The position numbers were made by a program, and so were the translations under genes. Below are positions 25,046 to 36,862 of a DNA stretch of 64,000 bases, in pieces. Origin of the DNA: Dolomedes plantarius (lineage: Eukaryota > Arthropoda > Arachnida > Araneae > Dolomedidae); the NCBI GenBank assembly GCA_907164885.2, contig OU015500.1, positions 54,551,783 to 54,615,782 of the forward strand, written 5' to 3'. Position 1 is the first letter of the stretch. Every line of letters begins with the position of its first letter. Below the pieces are notes generated by a model. The model had not been told where the DNA came from. It did no database searches and was given only the letters and a program-made list of their open reading frames with translations.

Positions 25046-25259
25046 GGGCTTGTGGCGGCCCTGTGGTATAGCGCGCTGGTTTTCGGTGCTGAGGGGTCTC
25101 AGATCGAATCCCAGCGTTGCACCACGTTCATGTCGCCCCTTCATAGGGGGTAATGCTGTCCGCCTATATGGTGCCCCCACAATAAAATGGACAGTAAAAC
25201 TGCGGCGTAGTAAGGGCGAATGTTTGATTACATGTGAATCCGCATTTGTTTAATAAAAA
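25046..25259 (+). mobile_element. tRNA-derived SINE inserted in the MULE gene
   Basis: 214 bp flanked by the perfect 13-bp duplication ATATTGAGAAAGG at 25033-25045 and 25260-25272. The head resembles a tRNA (CTGTGGTATAGCGCGCTGG as A-box region, AGATCGAATCCCAGCG as B box). It ends in an A-rich TAATAAAAA tail. Joining the flanks restores MULE reading ...SYIEKG/YFAIENF. No diverged partner copy was found in the window, and the duplication is still perfect, so it is fairly young. Confidence 0.92.
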
Positions 25260-26142
25260 ATATTGAGAAAGGATATTTTGCAATTGAAAATTTTTGTATG
25301 GTATTAAATATGGCCCCATTTTCATCTCGCACTTATAGGTGCATAAAAAACAAACGATGCAAACTCTCTTTTTTCAAGCAATATGTTTGAATCAGTTCAT
25401 GATGAAGTTAAAAAAAGCACACAAAAATCCCACACAAACACTAGCTATTTATGGCACAGATGTTTATTTTGATGGAACATGGTAGACTTGTGGTCACACA
25501 TCGTTGATCGGAGTTGGCTATCTAATAGATATTTTAACAGGATATGTCATCGATTTTGAAGTGATGACAAAAATATGTGTTTTGAGTGAAAGAACGAAAA
25601 AAGAACTGGAAGAAAACTATGCTGAATTAATATATGGTTTAAAGGCCATAAAATAGTTTGCAAAATGAACCACTCTGGTTCATCATAATCGATGGAAATG
25701 GAAGCTGCAGCAATAATGTGGAAAAGATCTGTAAATTACGGCTTCCGTTACACAACATAGTTATATGATGGAGATGCTAAAACATTTAATTTTCTCACAG
25801 GAACAAAAAAAATTTTAGTTCCTGGTTAACTAAAATTTTTTTAGTTAACCAGGTATGATTCTGATACAATGATAAATAAAGAAGAATGTGTAAATCATGT
25901 GAGTAAAAACTTATGCACAGCTTGTGGAACTGCTGTAAAAGATTGACGTGCATGTGGAGTTAATTTATGGGGCAAAGGTTATGGTTCTTTGAAAGAAATT
26001 ACAATTAAAAGGCTAACAACAAACTACAAAAAAGCAATCCTCCTGATATAAAGGTAATGTAAACAATAGGAAAACAGCAATTTATGCTACACTTTATCAT
26101 AGATTTTCACCAGACAATAAACCATAAAATCACAATATAGGT

Positions 26143-26928
26143 TGTAAGAAAACCTTAAAACAATTTAGCCGTGCATGTGTTGGGGCAAACAAGGAAACTC
26201 AAAGAATTGGCCTTCAATATACGTTTGACAACACTAAAAATTCTTATTTTACAACGCTAAAAATTCTTTTAAAGTAAAATTAATAATAGAATAAGGTTCT
26301 CCTTCATATTATCCTTAATTACATGAGAAATCAGAAACAGAGGCAAACTATTTGGTCAAAGTAACTATTTCTAGATTCTATCGGGAGGCCTTACTACTGT
26401 TGAAGAATATAGCGATGAAATGACTTCGTTGACAGGGGCCTATATCATGTCATATTCAGCATCATCATGTCGGATTCTAGGAACTTCCGTTAGACTCCGT
26501 GACAGTTCAGTAGGCACTCTATATCGTCCGAGCTCCAGGGAACAGTCAGCGCAATCTGTCGACATTCTCTCGTTTTTTTTTTCTTGGAGGCGCTGTTGAC
26601 CGTTTACTGGGGCCATTTTGTCCCACCCCTTTTTCTTTCATTGAGAGGTGGGCTTCTTCACTTCCCCACTTTAAATTTCGTTTGGAATACAACTTTGAAT
26701 GTTATCTGATAGTTTTATTGTGGGCCATAAAATAACGTCATCATCTATCTTGCAATATTTTTTGTCTTTTGATCGCTATCAATAGCCACACAAACATGTT
26801 TACTTTTACGCCACCTTAGTGTTGAAGCCTTTATTTTTCGCTTCTGAAGTTTTTATAAGAAATTTATTCTTGACCGTCCTTCGATAACATACGGCGGTGA
26901 ATTATAACATTCAGGTCTTCTGCACACA
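26143..26928 (+). repeat. 0.8-kb repeat, copy 1, interrupting the MULE gene
   Basis: MULE coding text runs up to NHNIGC at 26143 and resumes with CPPGAESW at 26929, so about 785 bp are inserted. The block aligns colinearly with 39600-40470: GACAACACTAAAAATTC, AAAATTAATAATA-A-TAAGGTTC, CAGCG-AATCTGTCGACAT, GGGGCCATTTTG, ATAAAATAAC...CATCATCTATCTT, TTTTACGCCACC, GGTGAATTA. No TIR, LTR or coding motif is recognised. Its left edge reads GTAAGA and its right edge AG, so an intron is an alternative, but the unrelated flanks of copy 2 favour a mobile repeat. Confidence 0.7.
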
Positions 26929-27400
26929 AGTGTCCACCTGGAGCTGAATCATGGTGTTTTTATCAATCATCTATTGCAAAGGGTGTAAAACCAGGCTGTC
27001 ACAAATTAAATGTTGGATCACCGATTAACTAGAAATATTTGCCTGTATATCAAAGATTGGCATAAAAATGATCTTTTAGAAACATGTATCACATTCAAAG
27101 TTCAAAATTCAAATGAAATTTTACGTAGTATGATATGGGCTATATTTGTGTACAAAAAGCGTATAGATCGATCAGTAAAGGAATTGATTTGTGAATATAA
27201 TAAAGGTGTCCCTTTTACTCTAAAAGAAACGCATAAAACTCTAGAAACTAAAATTTTGGTACCAGGGTGCAAGACTTTCAAAAATATTAGGCTTACGAAA
27301 AATTTCTTTCCGATTGCAAAGAAGCACATTTAAGTACCATCGGGCAAGAAGAAAGATGTCATAACTAAAAGAGAAATTTTAGAAAAGAAACGATAAGGTA

Positions 27401-27558
27401 TTACGTAAAGACCTCGTTATTCTTAAATTTATAATTGGTGCCTTTAAAATAACTCTGAAAACTTTTAATTATTGGTATTTACATTTAATTTAAATAGAAA
27501 TATGAGCCACGATTTTATTTTATTAATAATTAATCATGATTTATTGAAAAAGTATAGC

Positions 27559-27606
<48 letters not shown>

Positions 27607-28379
27607 CAAATTAATATTTATTATAATGTCTGCTTTTGAAATTGTGGGGTATTTTTCTACTGAAAGTGAGTAATTTTGTTTGTTTAAATAACTAAGTGAT
27701 ACCATATACATTAACCTCTAATTCCAGGGTTTTGACATCTAGCACTATATTCTGGTGAGGAAAATTTAAAAAAATGTTTCCAATATTTACTGAGAAAAAG
27801 TTTCAAGACATTTTATATCCTTTAATTAAATTTTATATCCTTTCTTTGTAAATGAAAAGTTTAAACTAATTTTTCACTGTTCTTAAATTTTCATACTTTT
27901 TATGTGATCAAAATGGGCTTCCGGAATATATCAGCAAATTGTATCAAATTTTTTTGAGGTATCTGTACATTATATTAATGATATTTAAACTATCGATTTT
28001 TTATATCTTTAAACTATTTTTTTAATATAAACTTAAATATATGCTATTTTCATGGTTTTTTCATATACATCCAATTATTAATTTTTTTCTTCAGATCTAA
28101 TCTTTAAATCAAAAATCCGATTCTTAGTTTTGTAGAAAAAAGTACGTTGAGTATAAGATAAAGAAATATAGTTTGAAACATTAAAATTGCAAAAGGAAAA
28201 GGAATTTTAAATTTGGTAATTTTTGTATTAAAAAAATTGTATTATCAATTTAAGGCCTATTATTGTATGTAATCATTATGCTTTATTTAACATAATCCAA
28301 ATACTTAAACGCAATTGTTCTTTACAAAATAAGTTATTTTGGAACCGAGTCCCCATAAATTTCCATAATGCATGGTTTT
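27401..28379. other. AT-rich intergenic with (AT)n
   Basis: No gene recognised. Includes the (AT)n tract at about 27562-27604. Confidence 0.5.
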
Positions 28380-28800
28380 TTTAACGATTAGAATCATGCA
28401 ATTCGAAGATCTTCGAAAATCAAGCTCCGAGGCGACCCGACTCTGTTTCACAAACACTCTCTCGGATAATTTGTGAAGCTACAGATTCAACTATTGAAAA
28501 CCTTTTCTGCCAAAAATCTCTGGTACGCTTGCGCTGGATCTCTGACGTAATTCTGCTGCGCCCTCACTCTAAGAGCGGAAATTCGAACTTACAGATTTGA
28601 GTCATGACTCAGCCGTCGGAGCCGTAAGTAGGGCTTCACAGCAGAAAGCGCCGGCCGAAGGAAAAGATACCAGACAGCGTGCTGCCGTGAGACTGCATTA
28701 AACCACGTGTTGTTCCGTTAACAGGACTTTGCAAAGAGGCTTTTCTGGACTAAGATGACTTTGAAGGTTTTCCGTTTTTCAAGACATTTAGGTTTTAGGC
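28380..28800. other. GC-rich block in AT-rich DNA
   Basis: About 400 bp of clearly higher GC, with CpG-containing text such as GAGGCGACCCGACTC and AAAGCGCCGGCCGAAGG, sits 0.7-1.1 kb upstream of the candidate signal-peptide exon at 29476. It could be a promoter or 5' UTR region or an old repeat. I find no coding motif. Confidence 0.3.
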
Positions 28801-29475
28801 CTTAATTTGAGTGAAATGAAACCGATATATACAATTGTTTATTAAAAATTTTGCTACTGTCCTGGATGGGGAATCAGAAATTTTGCTGAAAAGTGAAGCG
28901 GGTATTTTTTGACTCAATATCTGCGAGACCATAAATAATGACGAATGTTATTAACTGTCAAAAAAATCAGTACAGTGGGCGTAGTTTTTCAACAATTTTA
29001 CTTTTTAAATTTATTGGTTTGATGTTTCTCAACATATTTGAAGAGGAAGCATTCTCCGGCACTGAGCAACTAAATTGGATAAACTGAGTGCAAACAATTC
29101 ATATATACTCTTGAAGAAAAATTTGATAATTATCGAAATTATTGCATGGCAAAAATGACGGATAACAGTATATTAAAGCTCACAATTCATGTTTTTTCTT
29201 TACTTTGAAAATTACAATATAATACACAACTAAATTAATTCTGAGTTATAATGCACTGTTTAATTTATTCAGCAATTATCAATCGTATTGATTTGCTTCA
29301 TTTGAGGAAAGGAAATTGAAGAAAAAACTTCAAGATAAGATTTTTATCTATATCGTTCTTACAGAATATATTTTGTGGAAAGAAAAACGGTTTTGAAAAC
29401 AATAATATAATTAATGAACAAGTATTAAAACAACCACAGTAACTGAAACTCCATCAAATTAATACTTCATGAACT

Positions 29476-30843
29476 ATGGATAATATACAAACTCTCATAA
29501 GCTTTTGGATTTTTCTTCTACTAATAGCTTTCGAACGAGGTAAGTTTTTGATAATCTTCTTAATAGAATTTCACTTTCTATATAAACGTAGTATATATTT
29601 TAACGGAACTTGGAACCATACGTATTATTGTTTTTTTTATTTACTAAATGTTTTTGATTATATTAAATACAATAATAACACTCTTATAAGAGATAACTCA
29701 ACTGCAACATCCGGAATTTAAAAGAAAATTATTTAAATTTTAGAAAAACAAATTAATACTTTTATCTGTTATTTTCTATGTTACTTTTCTTCATGCGTTA
29801 GTTTCCAGTTATAAAACTGTAAAATATTCGATTGCAATGAATTCGATTTTCACTTTCGTTCCGCTTCAATGCATACGCGTGATCTACTAGCGAACATGTA
29901 CAGTATTCTACTAGCGAACAACTATCAAATCAATTTTAAATGATCATTCAATCATTTCTCCAAAATTAAAGCAAAATTTTACCTAAGAGAACAAACAATA
30001 TTGCTATTTATTCATTCAGAACACAAACTGAACAAATGCAATAAATTCATAAAATAATAAATGCCGAAATTACGTATAATAAAGTTATAAAATTAATAAA
30101 CATTCATAAATATTCAAACAAGAAGTAACTTGTAAAAATTATAATTCTTACTAACTGAAAGTATTTTAAATATCTATTTAAAACAGAACGTGCGCATGAT
30201 CATGCAACTGCCTCAGATTTGAAGCAATATGATATTTAAACAAATCTCAGTAATATTATGTTTTACAAATTTATTCCAAAACTAAGCCTTAATAATTCTG
30301 CATAAAACATAAATAGCAGTATTTTTACAACTCACAGATACTAATTTGACTGACAGCATACGATTGGTGCTAAACGTCTGCTGTATCGTGATATATTGAA
30401 GTGTTATAAAGTGTTACATCGATGATTACCATGTCACAGATATATTAGTTTGATTATCAAGCTTACAAAAAACATAAACTTCTCGACAACAAATCTTACT
30501 CCTCTAACGATAACTCAATTCTTTGTTTGAATTTTTGTATTCATTCTTCGATATTTTTGGAAACATAAATAGCAGATTTTCAAACACTAAAAATTTTTAG
30601 ATAGAAATGCAATACAGACATTTTGCTTTGAATTTGAATAGTTATTAACGGATACTGTAAGTATAAGCTGACAAAAAAATGATTAATTCCTATTCCCTTT
30701 CAGCTACTTTTGCATGCAAATCGATGCCAAACTTATCAATGAAATATTTAAATTACCATTATTTTAGTTGGAGAGCTTTCATTGCCTTTCCTACACGTGC
30801 TCTTAAGAAAGCGGTATCTAAAATTTTTTTAACCTATTTTTAA
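29476..30843 (+). CDS. Candidate two-exon secreted peptide gene
   Basis: Exon 1 (29476-29539) begins at an ATG with A at -3 and G at +4 and an in-frame TGA just upstream. It encodes a hydrophobic signal-like stretch (TLISFWIFLLLIAF) and ends in a consensus donor GAG/GTAAGT at phase 1. A strong acceptor lies at 30701-30703: branch-like GCTGAC 32 bp upstream, then TATTCCCTTTCAG. Joining at 30704 keeps phase and continues ATFACKSMPNLSMK...TRALKKAVSKIF to a TAA at 30841, 67 residues in all. Cleavage after TFA is plausible. The mature part is basic, with one Cys, and has an amphipathic-looking Lys-rich tail. I recognise no family. The splice is inference. Confidence 0.35.
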
Positions 30844-32388
30844 TGGCAACAAAATCACGTGCCACTAATGGTAATTACACACTGGGTGGCCAAGGTAATT
30901 CATCTGATCTTAATTTATCGTTTCAACTTCCGTTTACATAATCGATCATAAAAATTTTATACCTTAAAAAATCCTAGAAGACTTCATTTTTAAAGTAAAC
31001 TAATGTTATAATAGAAAAATGTAATATTTTTATGATTCGATAGCATACGTCATGTGTAAGATATTATAACTTCAAATAATATTCATTGAACATTGTAAAA
31101 TTTACGAAAAATGTATTGCATCCTTTTTAAAAATACATATTTATTTATTTAAGAATAATAATTAATTACCGCTTCATGTAAAAAATACTTTAGAACGAAT
31201 TTTAGAAATCTTGATTTTTAACACAAAGATTCTTTTTTCAACATTTAGCAGTTACATGTATTTTGATTAATTAGCATCTTTAAACAGAAAAGAAGGATTT
31301 TTTGATAATAAAAATTATGGATGAAAATACTCATATATATATATATATATATTCAAATATTTTTTTAATGCCTGTAATATAAAGTAAAATTCCTCATCGA
31401 AAAAAAAACTGTAATCCGTATGACTATTTTTTACCAGCTTCAAATAAAATTGCAATGCAAATGAGAATTATGATTAGCATCTAAAGAGATCCCAAAAACT
31501 CTATCAAAATATATTTTTCGTACAAAAATTACTTTTATAAAAACTAAAAATTTTTAATCTATAATGAAATTCTTTGGTAAAAATATAATAATAAAAATTT
31601 TCAAAGTCTTTCTTGTGAGGAGTTTTGTTTTCTCGCTACAGTTTCCAAAATATATAAAACTCGGAAATATGTAAACGTCATTAAAAATCAATATTATATT
31701 TTGTGATGACATTTGCATGTTTTACGAATAAAAATATCCTAATTAGATTTTGCTATTCTGAATATAAATTATTACTTATTTTCTTAGGGTTTTTTTCATA
31801 CAGGAGAACTAAAGGCTTAAAGTTGGGATGTCACGTATCTGAACTTTATTACATTTTAATTATATACTTAGAATTAAAATAAATACGCCGACATAATAGA
31901 ATATAAAATACATTATTATTATAAATTATTCATCTTAGTATTTTTGCGTGTATTACTAAATTTTTCACATGGTAATAAAATAATAAAAAATAAACATTAC
32001 ATTAATTATAAACATTACATTATCAGGCATTATGCGTACGAATCATATGAAAATAATTATTGTTTTATATAAGTAAAAACATAATTCAAGTTTTGACTTA
32101 AAAAATTGAAAAGCCTGTAGGGTTGTATCTCAGGATATGTTTATTTGACGTTATGCGATCATGAATATTCACAACTGCTACGTTACCTCTTGCGGGAGTA
32201 GAGAACAACACATATGTTAGAAAAACCAGAAGACTTATAGTTCTGTTTAGAAACAGGATATATGCCACAGGCACATTTAGTAATTGAAAAAACGTAATAA
32301 AATGGTTGAATATCATTGACTGAGTCGTCATTCTGATTGTATTATTAGTTGCTTGAAATACATTTCAATGTTCTGTATTTTCCGATTA
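30844..32388. other. AT-rich intergenic
   Basis: No gene is recognised. A minus-strand 77-codon frame (32098-32331) is hydrophobic but shows no family motif; I do not call it. Confidence 0.45.
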
Positions 32389-32794
32389 ATGATATTTTGC
32401 TTTTTTGTGATTAGAACATCCCATCAAGAATTTAAACTTTCTTTATTGTCAAATAAATATTCTTTTCGTACTTTTGAGGAATACAGGAAATAATTCCAAG
32501 AACTCTTAACGATATTTATAACTCGGTAAAAAAAATTAGTTTTTTGTACGTAGAAACAATCTACAGATTCTACTACATAAAAGTTGATGATGCATACCTA
32601 TTTATGATGTTCTGTTTTCCTTGTGATTAAAACATTCCAGTAAGAATTTAAACTTTCTTTCATAAATTGTTCGTACTTTTAAAGAATACAGAAAATAATT
32701 CTCAGAACTCTTAACAATATTTATAACTTGGAGCCAAAAAATTTTTATTTGTGCATAGAAACAATCGACAAATTCTATTGCACAAAAGTTTAGA
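32389..32794. repeat. Diverged tandem duplication, ~205 bp units
   Basis: 32389-32597 and 32605-32794 align colinearly (TTGTGATTA-AACAT-CCA-AAGAATTTAAACTTTCTTT; AATACAG-AAATAATTC; GAACTCTTAAC-ATATTTATAACT; TAGAAACAATC). Many substitutions and indels indicate an old local duplication. Confidence 0.8.
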
Positions 32795-33003
32795 TGTAAG
32801 ATTAGGCCGAACGATCTTCAGTTTTTACATATGTCCATTAATGACTAGTATACAGTTCAAAAATATAAGTATGAGAAATAAGAAGAAACATTAATTTTAT
32901 ATTTTGCTGAGAATATATACCATAAACCAAATAATGGCCTTTAAATATCTTCTCCTTTGCATTCCTTATTTAACTTCACAGTTTTAAGGCGCAATGTAAC
33001 TGA

Positions 33004-33990
33004 CTAAATGTCTCTGCTTGTTTCAGCCGTAGAAACTCCTAATGTGGCTGTAACATCTTTTATATGAGCTGTCTGAGTTCCATGAACTTGTTTCGCATTT
33101 GGATACTCTTTGTGTTTCATTGAGCTGTTTATATTAAGATGTCTGGAGAGAAGCACATTAGGTGATGAAAAATGTGGGCAGTTAGTGCGAGATGCATTAG
33201 AAAATGTTTCGGGGAACGAGACGGTCAACATGCTAGATAAAGTTGTGGCATTACAGGCTTTCCTCTGAGGCTTTGTAAAATTAATAAAATCGTGACCCAA
33301 AACAGAGTCCGAGTAGTAAATGAAAAGGCCAAAGGTTTACAAAATCTTAATAGATTTAATAACAAAGAAACAAAACAAATTAACATTAAACTAGTAGAGC
33401 AGAATCAAGTGCATTTTAACTTAAGTGCAGAGTAATTTAACTGTACGCTCCGAGACCCGGTCAGCATCTCATAAGAGCTTTAAAACATGCGACTTTCCCA
33501 CCAGACTGTTACATGGGGATCTCTCGAAAAACATGAAGTCTGTAACTATATTTCGTGGCCGTATTCTTTTTCGGCATGTCTTGGAAATCCTAAGAAGGCA
33601 ACTCCGTTCGAAAACAGGGGCCGTGCAGATTAGCTTCTGACAGTCTTTCTTATCAACGAATATTTCGGCCATCTTTATTGCGCTATAGTGCCAAACTCGC
33701 ATTGAGCTATTGCTACGAAAGACAGCTTTACATAGCGATGAAAGACGCTTGTTTTTTTTCAAAACAGATACTCCCACATCTAGCTTGGGAAACCGATATG
33801 CCTCAGCTAAACCTTCTAGGCAAAAAATTCTGGTGGCATTTGATGGTATCGTTTTTTTTAATCCTCTCGGAATCCACACACGTGTTCAAAACGGTGAGAA
33901 CTGGGAAATTGTATTCCGATAAGCACGCAGCCGATTTCGTGTACCCTGTGGGGTCTTGGGAAAATACCCCCATACTTGCATGACGCTACA
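33004..33990 (-). other. Less AT-rich block with unrecognised ORFs
   Basis: Base composition rises here and the minus strand holds frames of 136 codons (33469-33879) and 98 codons (33004-33300); overlapping plus-strand frames are also open. None has a motif, signal sequence or repeat I recognise. Open frames on both strands suggest a composition effect or an old transposon fragment more than a gene. Confidence 0.2.
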
Positions 33991-34139
33991 ATGTAAAACG
34001 TACACGTAATTAGGAATCAAAAATATTGTATTCTGTGTCTTCAAAAGCAGCAGGCACATTGTTTTTCGACATATTCACCCACTACACTGTGATACATGTT
34101 GGTTTCTTGTAATGAAGGCACACTACAGGAAAACCAACA

Positions 34140-34366
34140 TTGTCTTCTGTTGCCACCTCAATTTTGCCCAATTACATCCAGGGACAACTTTTAGTGCGTT
34201 AGTACCCTACTCTAACCCACATGCCAGAGGAAAAAACCGTCCGGCCTTGGATTTAACATGTCCACATCCGAAGATGCGAAGATATCCATTGGATCTTGCC
34301 TGGATTCCAACTGAACAACCTCAGTGACTAATTCCGACGTTGTATCCACTAGGCTCCACGAGCCAT
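34140..34366 (-). mobile_element. tRNA-derived SINE, family A, copy 1
   Basis: Read on the minus strand: tRNA-like head AATGGCTCGTGGAGCC / CTAGTGGATAC with a B-box-like CAGTTGGAATCCAGGC, then GGATGTGGACATGTTAAAT and TTTTTTCCTC, shared with copies at 45290, 39105 and 59588. It lies at the outer edge of the left arm of the inverted repeat 34353-36862. Confidence 0.6.
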
Positions 34367-36862
34367 TATACTCTACTACAGATCTAATACATAATGAGAA
34401 CAGTAATAATTGTCCTATTGTCAGATATTATGAACAATTTCAAAAAACTTTATCAGATTCACTTGTTTGAGAACTCGCAGAGCAAGCAGATTTCTGATTG
34501 TACTTTGAAACCTTAAAAAACTAATAACGGCTGCTTCCCCCAAAGTTATATTAAATTGTCAAATTAAACTCTAATACTCGTAGAAGTCTATATTGAGGAG
34601 AAGAGACTACATATTACTATTTTTTTAAGTAATCAAAATTATTTTGTTAATAGCGTGCTTATAAAAAGCCAAAAAATCAGTAATAAAGAAAACACTTTAA
34701 AATAACAAACAAACGAGGAGCAATGATATTTTTTTTGCCTTTTTTGCTCAGCTGTAAGACTAATTATAATTTTTTACTTGTTTATTAATTAATATTTCTG
34801 AACGAGGGCTCTGAAACGTAAACAATAATTCAATATAATGGGCGTAAAAAAAACCGGACGATAACGTGCACGTAGAGTCATATTACGACATGTTATAAGT
34901 TCTCATCAGCAGGAGTGTCATTTTACCCCAATGCAGTAATTTGGAAAAAAATACGAACTCAAAATGAGTGCTACTGTCTAGTAGGGTAGAACGAAAAAAA
35001 CATTTTTTAAATTTCAATATGCTCTATTTTTCAAAAGTTGCCTTTTAACAAAATAATTTCGGAAATTAAATATTAGCGTAATTGGTGCATGTTTTCAGTT
35101 GGCGCAAGAAGGGCAAACTTTAGGTTTTTATTAAATTTTTGACAAATTGCAATTATTTTGAAATTGAATACACTTGTAGTACAAAAAAGTGGCAAAATAT
35201 GCAATTTAAACATTCCTTTTAGTCAGGAGACCTGCTAAAGTGATTATATAATACGTTTTACTTCATAAAAATAGTACACATAAAGGCACTTAAGGACGAG
35301 GCACTTAAAAGACACTCGGACATCACGGTGGAACAAATTTGTTTTTTCAGAATTTCAATATGCTCTAGCTTTCAAAAGTTGTCTTTTAAAATTAAAATTA
35401 AGAATTTAAAATATTTTTGCTCTACTAAAATATTTTTAAGTGTCACAGAGGGCTTCAAAATGGATATTTTTATGAAAAAGTGATTATATTTGTATTTTTT
35501 GTTAATTTCTTTTATAGTATATTAAAATAATGTATATTTTCTGAAAATAAAATATTCAAAATATGATATTTTGACAGAAAACTAGCATATTCTAAGTATT
35601 TCTAATTTTTAGATGCCATAACAGAGAAACTGATTTTGTGGAATTTCGCGATTTTCATCATATTAATTTTACAGTAGCATATTCTTATAATACACATTGG
35701 AATGAAAGAAAAACAATTTTTAACTGACGGACCTTAGTTAAAATAAACAAATCACACTTATTTAGAAAAATATTAATGTAATGTCTATTAATGCAAAGCG
35801 TTATTTTGAAAAAAATATTCATGTTTTTCAAAAGTCCATATTAATCACACATGGTTTCCGTTACTTATTTCACTGACACATTGAATTTGTTTGTTTTTTT
35901 TTGTTTCAAATTTTCGCAATATCTTTTGAGAATGTATTTTTGTTTTCATCAATGCATCTCTTGCAGAAGTACCACGAACGGACAAGGATGACCCGGTAAC
36001 TAATTTAACAATCCTTTCTACTACTTGTGTAGACTACTAGTTTCTACTACTTCTTTATTTTGTTAAAAGGCAACTTTTGAAAACTAGAGCATATTGAAAT
36101 TTTAAAAAAAAGTATTTTTCGTTCCACCCTACTGTCTAGTGCCCTGTAGCTCAAAGTCATCGAGTATTGCGGGAATATTCAGTGGGCTTATGGAGAAGCT
36201 TGGAGATGAATGAGTATTATTTCATGTCACTTTCAGGCGTGTGTATTTTGTAATTCAATAGTGTCTATAGAAGGAAAAAATCACTGTGGGAAATTAATGG
36301 CACTATCACTGGGATTATGAAACCAATAAGATACAATTATTTCAGGGATTTCCATTATGAAGTATTAGTGGGTTTTCTAACCAAAAAAATATTAACACAT
36401 TTTTGGTCGGTATCGAGTAAACTCACGTTTTTAGACGCAAATATTGAAGACGATTTAGAAATCAAACCCTAATAGTTAGGAATTATCATTGTTCCTCGTT
36501 TGTTTGTAATTTCAAAATTTTTCCTTTATTACTGATTTTTTGGCTTTTTCTAAGCACATTATTAACAAGATAATTCTGATTAGTTAAAAAAAATATAGTA
36601 ATCTGGAGTTTCTTCTCATTAATATAGACTTGTATGAGTATTAGAGTTTAATTTACCAATTTAATGTAACTTTTGGGAAAAGCAGCCGTGAATAGTTATC
36701 TAAGGATTGAATGTACAATCAGAAATCTGCTTGAGCTGCTAGTTGTCAAACAAGTGAATCTGATAAAGTTTTTTAAAATTGTTCATAATATCTGCCAATC
36801 AAAAAATTATTACTGTTCTCATTAGGTTTTATATATGTAGTAAAGTATAATAGCTCGTCATT
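34353..36862. mobile_element. Foldback-like element with ~380-bp inverted arms
   Basis: 34353-34740 and 36478-36862 are inverted copies: left CAGATATTATGAACAATTTC, TTTATCAGATTCACTTGTTT, CAAGCAGATTTCTGATTGTA, AGCCAAAAAATCAGTAATAA and AACAAACGAGGAGCAATGAT all reappear reverse-complemented on the right. Identity is roughly 85-90% in the parts I aligned. The 1.7-kb spacer contains a separate hAT-like element (34982-36131). Outer target duplications were not found, partly because a SINE abuts the left arm. Class unknown. Confidence 0.7.
34982..36131. mobile_element. hAT-like non-autonomous element
   Basis: The ends TAGGGTAGAACGAAAAA and (complement) TAGGGTGGAACGAAAAA begin inverted repeats of ~80 bp sharing TTTCAATATGCTCTA-TTTTC and AAAAGTTGCCTTTTAACAAA. 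They are flanked by CTGTCTAG at 34974-34981 and 36132-36139, an 8-bp duplication as in hAT elements (the direct repeat can be read as 10-12 bp because it overlaps the TIR edge). No transposase. A third TIR-like copy lies inside at about 35330-35395. Confidence 0.75.

Larger units (their letters stand above)
24618..27400 (+). pseudogene. MULE-type transposase pseudogene with two insertions
   Basis: From the ATG at 24618 (MPRTKRKATN) plus-strand frames give, in order: LRCSECRNKSLRFDC and CESCAHVTSS (zinc-ribbon-like), VYFDGTW and GHTSLIGVGYLID (25460-25535), MEMEAAAIMWKRSVNYGFRY, DGDAKT, NKEECVNHV, WGKGYGSLKEITIKRL, AIYATLYHRFSPD, then after an 0.8-kb insertion CPPGAESWCFYQ, SIAKGVKPGCHK and LLETCITFKVQNSNEI with VYKKRIDRSVKE. 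This is the Mutator-like transposase family common in arthropods; FDGTW and DGD are its catalytic-region signatures. There are at least eight stops or frameshifts. A SINE splits the N-terminal exon. Element ends were not identified. Confidence 0.85.

Noticed and set aside
25050..25120. tRNA gene
   Set aside because: A and B boxes are present but the cloverleaf is incomplete and the block is flanked by a 13-bp TSD with an A-rich tail, so it is a SINE head.
32098..32331. Hydrophobic 77-codon minus-strand frame with a GTAACG donor-like site
   Set aside because: Hydrophobic content is expected from T-rich DNA; no acceptor partner or conserved motif was found.
33469..33879. 136-codon minus-strand frame as a host gene
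   Set aside because: Plus-strand frames in the same place are equally open, there is no start context, splice signal or motif, and I recognise no family.
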